Of a stretch of 64,000 nt of DNA, positions 9,598 to 20,645 are shown in pieces. Both the position numbers and the translations under genes were made by a program. Under the pieces are notes generated by a model, which saw only the letters and a list, made by a program, of their open reading frames with translations, made no database searches and was not told the DNA's origin. The DNA is from Cotesia glomerata (lineage: Eukaryota > Arthropoda > Insecta > Hymenoptera > Braconidae), in assembly GCF_020080835.1 (NCBI RefSeq), contig NC_058159.1:9300001-9364000 (forward strand), read 5' to 3'. Every line of letters begins with the position of its first letter. Positions within the stretch are counted from its first letter, which is position 1.

Positions 9598-11699
9598 GAA
9601 ACGGGGTGTTTTGTTTCCCTTGGTCGCCCCTTTTTACTTTTTAAGGGCGTCACTGGATTTTTGGACTCAGTATCCAGAAACTGGACCAGAACATGGAATA
9701 ATAGGTCAGGGTCGTGAGAGATTGCTGAAAGGAACCAAAATTTAAACACAGAAATTCGTTTTACAAAATTATATATTTTCCAATCCTTTTTTACAATTGA
9801 AATAATGGCCAATATAACAATTAATAAAATTCCATAGAATAATTACACATTTACACCCCACTCTCATACGGTATATTTCGCGCTGTCCAGCTAGACCCTC
9901 ACGTGGCTGCAGTACCCGAAGTCTACTGGACTCTCACACTAATCTATCTACTTCGCGCTGTCCCCTGGACCCTCACGCTACTCTAACTTAGTTCACGCGG
10001 TCTCACAGACTCTCATGTCACTGCGCTGGATACTCACGTTACTGCACACGCTGTCCACACAGTGCACGCTGTCCCCCAAACTTCACGCTACTCTAAGAGA
10101 ACTACCCCGAAGCCAGAGGAGTATACCATGAAACCGAGATAGTCTCTTTACTCACACACAACCACACTATATTCCAAGAATACTATTAACAACAAATTAT
10201 TTCCGACTAATAACACTATTTCCAATATTGTTTCCTAATTAACAATTTCTTATTTACTAATCATCATTTTTTCTAATTACTAAATTACTGCCGTGTTCTT
10301 AATATTACGGCAATAATTATTTAAAACAAGAGTTCTTCGTATCTTGAATTAATCTACTGGTTATGTCCGAGAATTTATTAAATAAAATTTAATCCATTTG
10401 TTTTAATTCGAGTTAAATAATTTCAATAATTGAGTAAACTTAAATTTTGCCTGAGCCATTGCATTTAATCCATTTATGTAATATCAAAAATAAAAAGAGT
10501 ATACGCCAAAAGCGTAGGCCATCAGGTAGTATTTAAGTCTAGCTGTAAGATACGATATCTGGAGTGTATGAGTGCAAGAGAGAAAGAATGAGAACGAGAG
10601 TATGTAGTAAGGTACGTAGGTATGATTTTTGAGAGATGTAAGTACGAGGAGTGGGAAAAGGGGATGAGTGCTGAGGGTCAGTTGACCTGTGTGTGAAAGT
10701 TAGTTCTATACGAGAATTTGACAAAGACGTGCCATTTTTCTTGTAAGACATTGTTCTAAATGAACTTACAATCATTTTAGATTCGACTAGTCATCACTTC
10801 TAGAAATAAGAACCTTATCCCTAGTTATCCATCTACAGGGAATATCACATTTATCAGCGGTAAATTTTACTGAATTTTATTTTCATCGCAAATGTGTAAT
10901 TATGACAAAAGATTATTCTATCATATTTTATTTTATGTCTCTTGAAACTTAAAATTTATTTTACTTGAGTTTATTTTATTTCAAACGAACTAAGACTTTT
11001 GTTTCGACCTTGAGTGTCCTCTACTCAGCGTTTTCGCGCGGGACAAAATGGCCGACTCTCTCTCTCGGTCTTGCGTCTCTGTCGCAAGTTTTTGGTGTCA
11101 TTTTTTTCCCTGACGAATTTTCACAAGTTTTATTTTCTACTTTGAACTAAATGATTTAACTTAATATTATACTGATTTTAATGATAATTCCTGACTCTAG
11201 CTTTATTTAAATTATGACAAATACTAAATAATGCGCTAAATAATTTACCGCGTGATTTTATAATATTAAATAAATTCTCGACTTAAATAATTTAAATTTG
11301 ACGATTTACTCAACTTCATTATTTCCTGGCTTAAGCCAAATTATTAACTAACGAGTACCAATAAATCAAAATTTTCACATGGCCTTGAAATTTGAGATTT
11401 ATAAACCGAATTAAATTCCTGGTACTATTAACTCAGACTGCCTACGCGTAAAATTTATAATCTAACATGGACTAGTTAAATTTCCTGAATAAATTAATTA
11501 ATAATCCGAAACAGGTCCTGGTGTTATTAATTATTTATTTTATAATTTTTCTAATTTAATACTTAAAAATTGATACTTAAAAAAAAACTAACGATTGTGA
11601 CCGAGCACAAAATGGCGGTGACCTTCAGCCGACATGTTGCCTGGCTGACGCCGCAGACCCGAGAGATAATTAACTCGTTATCTATACCTGGAGTTTTTT
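9598..11699. other. AT-rich non-coding stretch with irregular GCTGTCC/CTCACGCTAC repeats
   Basis: I see no gene here. Between about 9,880 and 10,100 short motifs such as GCGCTGTCC, GGACCCTCACG and CACGCTACTCTAA recur irregularly, which resembles a degenerate tandem repeat. A minus-strand frame at about 9,610-9,720 (ending SKKGRPRETKHP) has a basic, AT-hook-like look, but nothing supports it as a gene. The remainder is AT-rich with no structure I could recognise. Confidence 0.4.
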
Positions 11700-11828
11700 T
11701 TATAATTTGATTTGCACTCCCTCGGTGAGCTGCAACTCCTCGTCTTCGGGTACTGGTGTGAATTCTCCCTGGGTGAGGTAGTCTCGATTTGGCGGCAAAA
11801 CTCTGGTCACCACCACTCGCTCTCTGGA
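11700..11828 (-). pseudogene. Possible coding relic, 42 codons, unrecognised
   Basis: On the minus strand an open stretch with balanced codon use reads SRERVVVTRVLPPNRDYL and then an acidic segment (PVPEDEELQL) before a TAA at 11,702-11,700. It sits in a locally GC-richer patch (about 11,600-11,990) inside AT-rich DNA. There is no ATG and no recognised family. It could be a fragment of a transposon protein or a chance frame; composition is the only support. Confidence 0.2.
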
Positions 11829-12224
11829 TATTTATAACGCCTGTAACCGCAAATCAGCATTAGAAATTATCACAAGTTACAGTTGATCTAACCAAGCTGG
11901 CATTCGGCCTGGCAAGCATTAAATTAACAAAATGTTATCGCTTCGTTCCACGTTGGACAAGCAGAATAAAAATAATTACCTTAGCTGGATGTTTTAGTAA
12001 AATTTGCGTGTCGTCCAGTCGAGCCACTCAGTCACAATGAGTCTTACCAAATTTTATTCTTCCTTTCTTGCTTCCTCTGCTCTCCCCACTACCACTACAC
12101 CGGTTTCTCCACCTTGGGGCCTTTCTTACTAGCTCTAAACGAGCTTTAGATCACAGCGCACTGTGACCTGTCGATAAATAACTGGGTACCGAAATAAGGG
12201 AATTTACCGAGTAACGACCACTCC

Positions 12225-12318
12225 GTTACAAGACATACGGACATCACCGCGGAAACATTCGGGGAATAACTTCCCGATTTTTGAAAATTTTGAATTTTCT
12301 TAGCGGGAAGTTAAAAAA
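12225..12318 (-). repeat. AACTTCCCGC-family repeat, fragment A
   Basis: In reverse orientation this matches the first part of the family seen in full at 58,814-60,074: TTAACTTCCCGCTAAGAAAA, an inner copy of CGGGAAGTTATT, and the block leading to GATGTCCGTATGTCT. The fragment ends exactly where the internal TG microsatellite begins in full copies. The segment between CGGGAAGTTATT and CCCGAATG (the TCAGATCTCGACG region) is missing. Confidence 0.7.
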
Positions 12319-13046
12319 GAACCGTCAAGTGACAAAAGCACAAAAAAAGAAAAATTTTTCAATTTTCAATCTCTTTGAATTAGATTTATTTTTTTTTTTT
12401 AAATACAAAATTACTAACAGATATTGCAATTGTTATGAACAGTAAACAATATGGGTGAAACGCTTATAACAAGTCTTCAGTAGTTCCGCGATGGCAAATA
12501 AGTGACGAAAGGCAGTTTAACGTTTTTACTTGTAAATCACTTGATCGAGCGTTTATATCTAAAATTTCAATCGATATTCCATTTCTCTAACTCCATGCAT
12601 CGTTGAGTATTTAACATCATGATTTGTGAGGTACTTGTATATGCATTTATCAGATGAAAAAAATATCCTGCGAATGATAACTATCAGTTCTCAAAACAAA
12701 TATCAAAACTTTTTAGATTGTCAAAAAAAATGATAAGAATTGTGACCTTTCGTGTGATTTCATCATTATTAAACACTTTTAATGCTGTTTTCATCAATTG
12801 TATACGTGGCTACTTTCAAACGCACAAATGTTATACTTTAACGCAAATTTTATCTGAATAAAATGGTCTGTCTCTGAACTGTTTGATAAATAGATGAATT
12901 AAATAAGCTTGGTAGTTGTTGAATGGCCATTTTGTTGTTTTGTGGTTGAATCATAAACTATAAGAGCCTCAACAAGCATGACAGCCAATTAACTAGCTTT
13001 TTGTTAATAAGATTCGCAAATTTTCAGTATCATCTCAAAACTAAAT
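12319..13046. other. AT-rich non-coding DNA
   Basis: No frame, repeat or RNA signal that I could support. Short homopolymer runs only. Confidence 0.4.
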
Positions 13047-13367
13047 TTAAATGACAACTTCACATCTTAAAGAGTTGAAATTCTTATAAATATTGAGTAG
13101 TAACTTTGATTTATCACTTCCATAATTATAATTGTCTAAGCTCCATTTAAAGTGCCAGGCTATACACTTAGCAAAAATTTCCAATCGGTTACTAGTCCCC
13201 AGTTGTAAATCAACATAAGCTGTTGCATTTCCCTCCGGGCAACGCCCAACCAATTTAAGCATACAAATAGCGTCATTCGCGTTGGCACCATAGTTGATAT
13301 TAAACGCATCATTACGCGAAATAATGAACTCACCTCGTCGAGTAGAGGCTGAGAGAATACCGAGAGG
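13047..13367 (-). CDS. Unrecognised open frame, 106 codons, possible terminal exon
   Basis: The minus strand is open from 13,367 down to a TAA at 13,049-13,047, with an internal ATG at 13,262. The translation looks protein-like: RRGEFIISRNDAFNINYGA, then CMLKLVGRCPEGN, then LEIFAKCIAWHFKW. Base composition is clearly less AT-rich than the flanks. A pyrimidine-rich acceptor-like site (ATTCTCTCAG) lies at its upstream edge at about 13,350, so the frame could be the last exon of a spliced gene. I do not recognise the family, and a transposon-derived fragment is equally possible. An overlapping minus-strand frame (13,160-13,426) looks less convincing. Confidence 0.35.
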   Translation of the reverse strand, partial: PLGILSASTRRGEFIISRNDAFNINYGANANDAICMLKLVGRCPEGNATAYVDLQLGTSNRLEIFAKCIAWHFKWSLDNYNYGSDKSKLLLNIYKNFNSLRCEVVI

Positions 13368-15722
13368 TCACAGCGTTTTTCTTCAAGTCTCTCGAGTTTT
13401 CTCTTTTGATGCTTTCTATCTTGCATTTCATGCTACTCCTTTCTTATTGCAATTTATTTTATCTTCTTCGTTTCTTGTCTATCTTATAATCTTGTTTTTT
13501 ATTATTTTTTTCTTACTCAGACTATTGTTTTGTTGTACTCATCTTTTCGAAAGTTTAACTTTTTAATTCTATTCAATTACTATTATTATAAATATAATAA
13601 CATTGGTCTCAATTTTTACAATAAAATTCACTGTTGAATTTAACTATAGAATAAAATAAATTTCAAGTATTTACTCATTTTTATTTCTCAGTCGATTTCC
13701 ATCGATTGTGTTTGCAAGAAATGAATTTTTTGTTACGTCACCACTTAACGTAAAACGTTTCATTTTATCGAAATATTTTTGCATACCACCATTTAACTCA
13801 ATACTATATTATAATCATTATATCTATACATATATATATATATATATATATTATTCTGAACCGCTTGGCGAAATGGTAAATCCACGTGAATTTGATCCTC
13901 ACTGTTCACTCGTTTTCCTCTTACACCTCTTTTCCCATACATGAATGTAGTCAACCGTGAATATTTTTGTCGACCGAGTAGAAGCGTTATATTTGAAGTG
14001 AACGAACGATAGAGGTTTGAAAGTGCTCACACTACCACTCGTTCAAAAAATACATACTTTTTTCGTCTTTTTTACATTTTTATCATTGTTATTATTATAA
14101 CATTTATTCCTATCTAATTTTTCCTTTTATTTATTATTTATTATTTATTTTCTATCCATACATATATAAAACTCTAGGTATATAAAAATTTTGTTTTTTT
14201 CATATTCATATCGAACGGCTATTTTTCCTTTCCCGCACATACGACGTGCTTGGCTAAACCGTAAATCTCGAGTCGAATGAATATTTATAGCGATTATTAA
14301 TGGTCCACAGTGGGATTATTTGCCAGTAGTGAAGGTACAGGTGAGTGCAGGAGGCAGAAAAGGGAGGATGAGATGCGACGGCAGCCCAGCACGGGGGCAT
14401 AATGCACCATGTGGTTTTCGAACAGAGCTTCCACTTGGGTCGCTCGACGGTGCTATTAAAGAGAATGCCTGTGGTGGCCGTGGCTTTTCGTAGCTTTTCC
14501 GGTATTTATAGCTTCACGCTCAGGACACTCTACTTCTTTCGGTGTACATCCACGTGTATGTAATATATAATATATAATATCTGTGTTTATAGTTTATATT
14601 TGTGTGTATATTACATTATATCTGTGTAGGTTTATGTACGCGCTCGTTATGTCTGCAGACTATATGGGCATATGTGTCGGTGTGTGTAAACAATTCACAG
14701 TACGCATCGTAAACTAGATGATCTAGAGAAAGCGTACAACGAGACTACATCCGAGCTATGTTAACGTTTTGTACATGGGACACAACACGAATCTCTGCAT
14801 AAGATTTATGCGTACTGCGTACATATATGGAAAATCTTGTATGCATCACCTTGCTCTCATCATGCAGATCCATCCTATTACACGAGCTTTATTATCCTGC
14901 AATGACCTGGAACCTACGACTACGCGAATAATAATGTGCTAATTTTGATGTCGTAGAATATTTTAATGACAAAATACTGCATTACAAATACAAGCTTCAA
15001 CCCGAACAAAAGAATATTAGGGAAATGAAATTTCATTTTAGGACTATAGTTATGGGCCCTTGAATAGTGTTGTTAAATAAGGGTCATCTACAAGAACTTG
15101 TTAACTTCGCTTAGAAATTAATTGTATAATAAATCATACAAAAACTCTTTGTAAGATCTTTCTTAAAAAATTATGTTGAGTAGGATTAATAGGGCTCGAG
15201 AAAAATAAATTTAATGTAGTAATTCCTTTCTTTAAATATTGAAACTAATTTTAAAAAGACATCAATAAGAAATGTGCGGTTTTATTGTCACTGACAGTGC
15301 AGTGGTCCAGCTCTCAAAAAAGCTGTGCAACGGTGTTCTGGTTGTGGTGAGGCAGAATTATGTTTTTCACTGAGATAACATTCAAAATTTTTTTTGGACT
15401 TGGTGTGGTATAAAAGACACGTCGTTATGATGTTAAAATTTTTTGAGAAAATTTTAAATTCTTTGACCACCTTGGAACCTCGTATACAATGTCCCTGCTC
15501 AAATAACAGTTATGAATGCTGACAAAGAAATCGAAATCGAATAACTTGTTGAAAGGTATTGTAGCATACACATCCAAAAAAAATATTGTTCTGAAATAAC
15601 TGAAAAATTTTTGCTCAAAGAACTCATAGTTAACCAAATGGTAAATTTATGAGCGTTATGAGTTCAAAACTAAAGTCTTGATGACACGAAATGGTGTTAA
15701 AATATAAGATAACACCGAAAAA
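13368..15722. other. AT-rich DNA with a GC-richer island at about 14,230-14,530
   Basis: Most of this is AT-rich without genes. A (TA)n run lies at 13,829-13,851. Between about 14,230 and 14,530 the composition becomes balanced and splice-like signals appear: an AG at 14,289-14,290, then an open 50-nt stretch (INGPQWDYLPVVKVQ) ending at a strong donor CAG/GTGAGT (14,341). This could be a small host exon or a conserved non-coding element. I cannot decide from sequence alone. Confidence 0.3.
13829..13851. repeat. (TA)n microsatellite
   Basis: About eleven TA units, uninterrupted, following CATTATATCTATACA. Confidence 0.85.
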
Positions 15723-16110
15723 TTTTATTTCTTTACAAAAAGATATAAAATAAGAAATTAAAAAATCCAAGTAACCGATATGGTTGTATATGATTTTCAG
15801 AAATTAAAAAAAATTTTGTTGTAAATTTAAAAATTAAAAGAAACAATTTTGGAACGTATTTTGAACTAAATAGTGTGCGTGGTTGCGAAAAATTTCACTT
15901 TTTATGAAAGTCCTAAAATCTATCTACTAGGACTTTTAAAAAAAATTGAAATACACAATGACGCACACCATGTACGTTCCAAAATTGTTTCTTTTAATTT
16001 TTAAATTTACAACAAAATTTTTTTTAATTTCAGAAAATCATATACAACCATATCGGTTACTTGGATTTTATAATTTTTTATTTTATATCTTTTTGTAAAG
16101 AAATAAAACT
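15723..16110. mobile_element. Foldback MITE: near-perfect 390-bp palindrome
   Basis: The left half (TTTTATTTCTTTACAAAAAG and on through CCAAGTAACCGATATGGTTG, GGAACGTA and GTGTGCGT) is mirrored by the right half (ACGCACAC, TACGTTCC, CAACCATATCGGTTACTTGG, CTTTTTGTAAAGAAATAAAA). Even the centre is symmetrical: AGTCCT, a 12-nt loop, then AGGACT at about 15,910-15,935. No coding frame is present. Such structures are typical of non-autonomous foldback DNA elements, and a read-through transcript would form one long hairpin. Target duplications are not clear. Confidence 0.75.
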
Positions 16111-19100
16111 TAATAGTCTTATGAACGTGGACTTGGCGTGATTTTTTTACAGTGAAACTGTTTTTGTTCGGATTTCAGTATTTTTTGTAATTATAATAAA
16201 AATTGACAATTTTAATTTAATACATTTCCGGTGGCAAACTATCCCCTTTAAGCTATAGTTCATGTTAAAGTTATTCTTGCGCCGCCTGGCGTGTGTAATT
16301 GCAAGCTGTCAAATATCTTTTTTTCACTGTAGTTTCCCATCTATTATAAGATTAGCATGCATCCTTATATTATTTAGTCTCTGGCCGTCCGCTTTTTACA
16401 TAAGAAAAAAGTTAAAATCTAAAAATCTGGGTCACTATAGTTTGTGCTGATTATTTTTAATAATTTTAAATAAAAATTATAAAGATAATTGATAATAATC
16501 AAGTAATACGCGTAATAAAAAGCGTGAACTACTATTATAAAATATCATATAAAAAAAAAAAATCAAAATAAATTTGAAAAAAAATTTGTAACCTCAAATA
16601 ACCGTTCTGCTTACGATATATACACACTCGGTAGTCTGGCTTGAGAACGGAACTTGACGCCAGACTCTATCGAGTCTGTTGATAAAAACTCATGAATAAA
16701 ATTTTCATATTACAAAAATTTCATACCTTCATTTTGCATTATAGTCAAGTGAAATTCTCAGGGACCATTTTATACCGAAATTATTTACAGTAAAGAAATA
16801 CTAATTTTTATAAGGTTTTTTATATTTTGCAAAATAGAAATGCTTATATTTATTCTCCCTAAAGTGAACAAGTTTTGCCAGTCTTTAATATAACAGAGAT
16901 ATAAAAGAAGAAAATCTACATTTTCCCGGCTAATTATCATTGTAAATATGACAAAATTCTCACCATATAGTGACTCTCGATGCGTATTACCTTTTATTAG
17001 TCGAAATAATGAGGAGAAATAAAGAAAAGAAAATTGTAGTTACAATATTTAATGAAAAGATTCATTGAAGTTATACAAACAATGATAGACAAAAGCTCAT
17101 AGCCTGAAGCATATAGAGCTTCTCATTCGGCACCATCTATCAATGGAGAACAATGCGGTTTTGGAACGGAGAATTGTGCAAGCGAATAAAAGCACCCACG
17201 GAGTATAATAGCTAGTGGTTTGTTCGACCCAAGGAATGTTTGGATGGTCGAATGGTTCTAAAGATAATATATGTATTTGTACAGTCCTCTCTTTCTACCT
17301 ATGCTTTTTCTCTTTCGGACATATGAATGTCCTTTGTCTTTAGCTTTATCAGTACTCAGAATGTGATAACTTCAGTTGATATATCTTATTGTTAGTGGCC
17401 AAGAGTTCACACCAGGAATTATGTCAAATTAAGAAACCTCATTTATTTTTCGTTAATTTGATTCTTATTTTATCTATTATTATCACAAAAAATATTGTTT
17501 TGAAAATTTTAGAGTTCAGAATAATATTTAGATCTATCTCCAAATATTTTAAGAGCTTTTTGGACGAAAACATTCTTTCTCTAAATTTTGGGGTACTCTA
17601 TTTTACTCCCCTCCCCTAACTTTACACGTTGCTATTGCTCGCTGTAATGTGAAAAATGAGATAAAAACATGTTTTGTTTGCTTTTCCCCTTCCCTAATAA
17701 TTCATTAAATAAACATTGATGTTATTTTGTCTACATAAGAGAATATTCTATCATATCATTAAATTAATTCCATGTTTTAAAAGCTTATCGTTAATGAATT
17801 TTCAATAGAGAGAACAGAATGAGGCCGAATTAATAAAAATTTTCATATCAGATATCGGATCATCTGATAATTTTCAGTTGTTTATTGATTGCGGATGTTA
17901 TTATTGTACATTATTGATTAATTTACTCAATTTACATTCCATTGTCGTACACTAAAGGTTTATTTATTTTTTATTCGTTTTATTTAATCAAATTTGTCAA
18001 CCTTAGAAATAACATTTCCTAAAGACCGTAAATACAGGATGATACATAATGAGTTTAAAAGTAAGAATAATTTTATAATTTATAACATTACAGAGTTTAT
18101 TCTAATAAAAATAAATATTAATTCGGAACAAGAATTAATTATACTGCACTATATTTTGATTGAAACATTAAAAAAGACTTTTTATTTTGCCTACTTTGTA
18201 ACGAACCCTATAAATTTAGAGATTTATAAATTTAATAAATAACTTTAGTAACTAAAAGAATAACTGTAAGCGACTAAAGAGTCAGAAAAAGAAAGAAAAA
18301 CTTGGTGCTTAGTTACCTATTCAGGACAAAGAGGACAGAAAGATAGCCAGTGGCGGGCCAGTGACAATCTGCACGTGGGGAGTGTAAGCGAAAAGTATTA
18401 AAGAGAGACAGTGAGGAGTAAAGTAGAGACATAGTTCTATGACGACCGTGAGATGGCTACCACCTCGCGAGTGTTATTCCTAGACGCATGTAGATTTCGT
18501 ATGTTTAAAGCCCGTTCTTTAACATGGTAGATTCAATTTGGTGTGAGCTCTTGAACCGGTCTTCTGGATTAATAGAGGCTTCTGTGGGTGTATGCAAACT
18601 ACTAATTATGAGGCATTCTTATTCTTGTGTGCACTACTCATATATTAATATTTATTATTATTATGTTAATAAAGTTGACTTAAAATTAATAAACAAACTT
18701 ATAATTTATCTACGTTACGTGATTGATCACCTGAATCCTGGAATTTGGCAAGCTAAGTCACGAGGAAAAGCGTGAATCAATCGTAACGACTTTAATTGTT
18801 CCGTGACGCTACAGCTTTTCAAACATTACATAGAAGTTAAGAGGTTAGAGGTAGTCATAATTTTCGAAAATTAGATTTTTTTTTTACATTCTCTTTAAGT
18901 ATAATACCTTAAAAATATTCTCTGAACATTTGAAGAGAATTCGACAAATAACAAAGGGCGCTCAGGCACTCCAGAACGCTAGAAAGTAGGTAGCTCTCGA
19001 AAGTGTAAAATTTTAAATGCGTTTTTCTCAAAACTATGTTTTTTGAACTGCTGATCACTGTAACTCGAAAACCGCTCTGTCGATTTTAATGAAATTTATA

Positions 19101-19125
19101 TAACTTTTATAATACATAAAAAAAA
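16111..19125. other. AT-rich non-coding DNA
   Basis: No supported gene. A compact hairpin lies at 16,626-16,675. Less AT-rich patches occur at about 17,095-17,240 and 18,290-18,520, without frames I could defend. The open frames of 60-83 codons here are rich in Lys, Asn, Ile and Phe, as expected by chance in AT-rich DNA. Confidence 0.4.
16626..16675. repeat. Short hairpin, about 15-bp arms and 18-nt loop
   Basis: ACTCGGTAGTCTGGC pairs with GCCAGACTCTATCGAGT with a mismatch and a two-base bulge; the loop is TTGAGAACGGAACTTGAC. It is GC-richer than its surroundings. It could be a remnant of a palindromic element or a small-RNA hairpin; nothing here decides. Confidence 0.45.
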
Positions 19126-19279
19126 CTTGTGCCTGATCGAAGGATTTTTTTTTTCAAAAATTTCGATTTTTTATAAACAATTAACTGTTGATTTTTTCCC
19201 GAAAATCTAGAGCAAAATTTCCTGAGGCCGCCACTTTGTTAATTTTCAAAAAAAAAAAAAAGCTTCGATCAGGCACAAG
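19126..19279. repeat. Inverted repeat, about 30-bp arms around a 90-bp spacer
   Basis: CTTGTGCCTGATCGAAGG at 19,126 is repeated in inverse as CTTCGATCAGGCACAAG ending at 19,279. T-rich and A-rich runs extend the pairing inward. Sequence on both sides (phrases such as AACTCGAAAACCGCTCTGTCG) resembles the style of the AACTTCCCGC repeats nearby. Likely a decayed non-autonomous element. Confidence 0.55.
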
Positions 19280-19417
19280 ATTATCTATTAATAAAACTAA
19301 TTTTTTTTGTCCGATTGATTTTTAATAAATCTCCAAGGATTTATGATGATCACCGCAAAGACCTTTTGCTAGAACTGGGTCAACACAAACAGCCATAACT
19401 TTTGAAATTATCAATTT

Positions 19418-19573
19418 TTAACTTCCCGCTAAAAAAATCGAAGATTTTCGAAAAATCTGAGTTATTGGTTTTACCCCGTTTTGCAAAAATCGAGGTTTCA
19501 ACAGATCTCGACGTTTTGAAGCCCTAAGAAACTTTCCTGACTATTTTCACGATGATGTCCGTACGTCTGTATT
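19418..19573 (+). repeat. AACTTCCCGC-family repeat, fragment B
   Basis: This begins TTTTTAACTTCCCGCTAAAA, contains TTTTACCCCGTTTTGCAAAA, CAGATCTCGACGTTTTGAAG and ATGATGTCCGTACGTCTGTA, and stops exactly where longer copies continue into the TG microsatellite. So, like fragment A, only the first module (about 155 bp) is present. Confidence 0.75.
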
Positions 19574-20195
19574 AGGGTATTCCAAAAAAAGTCGATAATT
19601 TTTTTTTTTCGATTGCATGTGAAATTCTTGTTATATATGCTATAAAAAAATTTCTGTAAAAATTTGAGCCCTTAATATCAACTTGAAGAACTCCATCACC
19701 GAATTTGAAGATTTACCATTGATTTAACATAGAAAAATGATTTTTTAACCTTGATTTCTCTTGCAAACTATGTAGAACATTATTTTTCGGAAAAACCATC
19801 ACTAATCCTTCTTCAGTATTAAATTCTGTAAAAAAAAAGCTTTTAGGGTCCAGTCTCTAACGTCAACCCTCTCGTTTTTATTTGCGTTAAAAAATATAGA
19901 TTTTTTGGAATTTCGATTTTTTCCATTTAATGTGTAAAATTTTGATCTCAGACCATAAAGTTTGAGGAAATTTTAGTAGATCGTTCAATGTTTCACAAAT
20001 CTGTGCCAAGAAAATTTTTTGTATTACATTTGGCTCTAAAATTGTGAGGTTTGCAATATCTATTTTAATGATTATTCGCTATAGTAATAAATTTTACAAA
20101 AAATTTTAAAATCTATCAACAAAATATCAAAATTTCTTTATAACAGTCAACAAAACGCTGTATTTACGCTTCAATTCTTTCAATTTTATTATTTT
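19574..20195. other. AT-rich repeat-like DNA between two AACTTCCCGC fragments
   Basis: No gene seen. The stretch starts TTAGGGTATTCCAAAAAAAG and has a T/A-rich texture similar to flanking repeats; I could not assign it to a family within the window. Confidence 0.35.
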
Positions 20196-20380
20196 GAATT
20201 TCCCGCTAAGAAAATTTGAAAATTTTCAAAAATCGGGAATTTATTGTTTTTACCCCGTTTTTCGAAAATCGAGTTTTCATCAGATCTCGACGTTTTGAGG
20301 TCCTAGGAAACTTCCCTGACTATTCCTGCAATGGTGTCTGCATGTCTGTATGTATGCATGTATGTATGTATGTGTGGGTG
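20196..20380 (+). repeat. AACTTCCCGC-family repeat C, left part, ending in a TATG/TGTG microsatellite
   Basis: The first module of the family (mutated start GAATTTCCCGCTAAGAAAA, then TTTTACCCCGTTTTTCGAAA, CAGATCTCGACG and CCTAGGAAACTTCCCTGACT) runs into TGTATGTATGCATGTATG and is then cut off by the T-run that is the 3' tail of retrotransposon copy 3. Confidence 0.8.
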
Positions 20381-20645
20381 TTTTTTTTTTTTTTTTTTTT
20401 TTTTTTTTTGTAGGGGGGGGAATCCTTTTTACGGATTCTAGGCATAGCTGTTTGGCCTGGATATGTGGCGACTCGACGCAGCGTCATACTAATTCGACAC
20501 TAACGCCCCTACCCACTAAACCCTAAACCCCTTTTCCTTCTTTCCTCTAATCCCTCATGGATACCGCCGTCAGGCATTACTTCGTGAAGGGAGGATCTAG
20601 CTACTGCTCTTCCTTCTGGTGGCTAAGGTGTTAACTATCTTCCTT

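Noticed and set aside
9598..12200. Old LTR retrotransposon suggested by GC-richer patches and a basic SKKGRPRETK-like frame
   Set aside because: I found no pair of LTRs, no protease, reverse transcriptase or integrase motif and no target duplication.
17389..18775. Several frames of 60-83 codons in AT-rich DNA
   Set aside because: Lys/Asn/Ile/Phe-rich, no motifs, no splice context; expected by chance.
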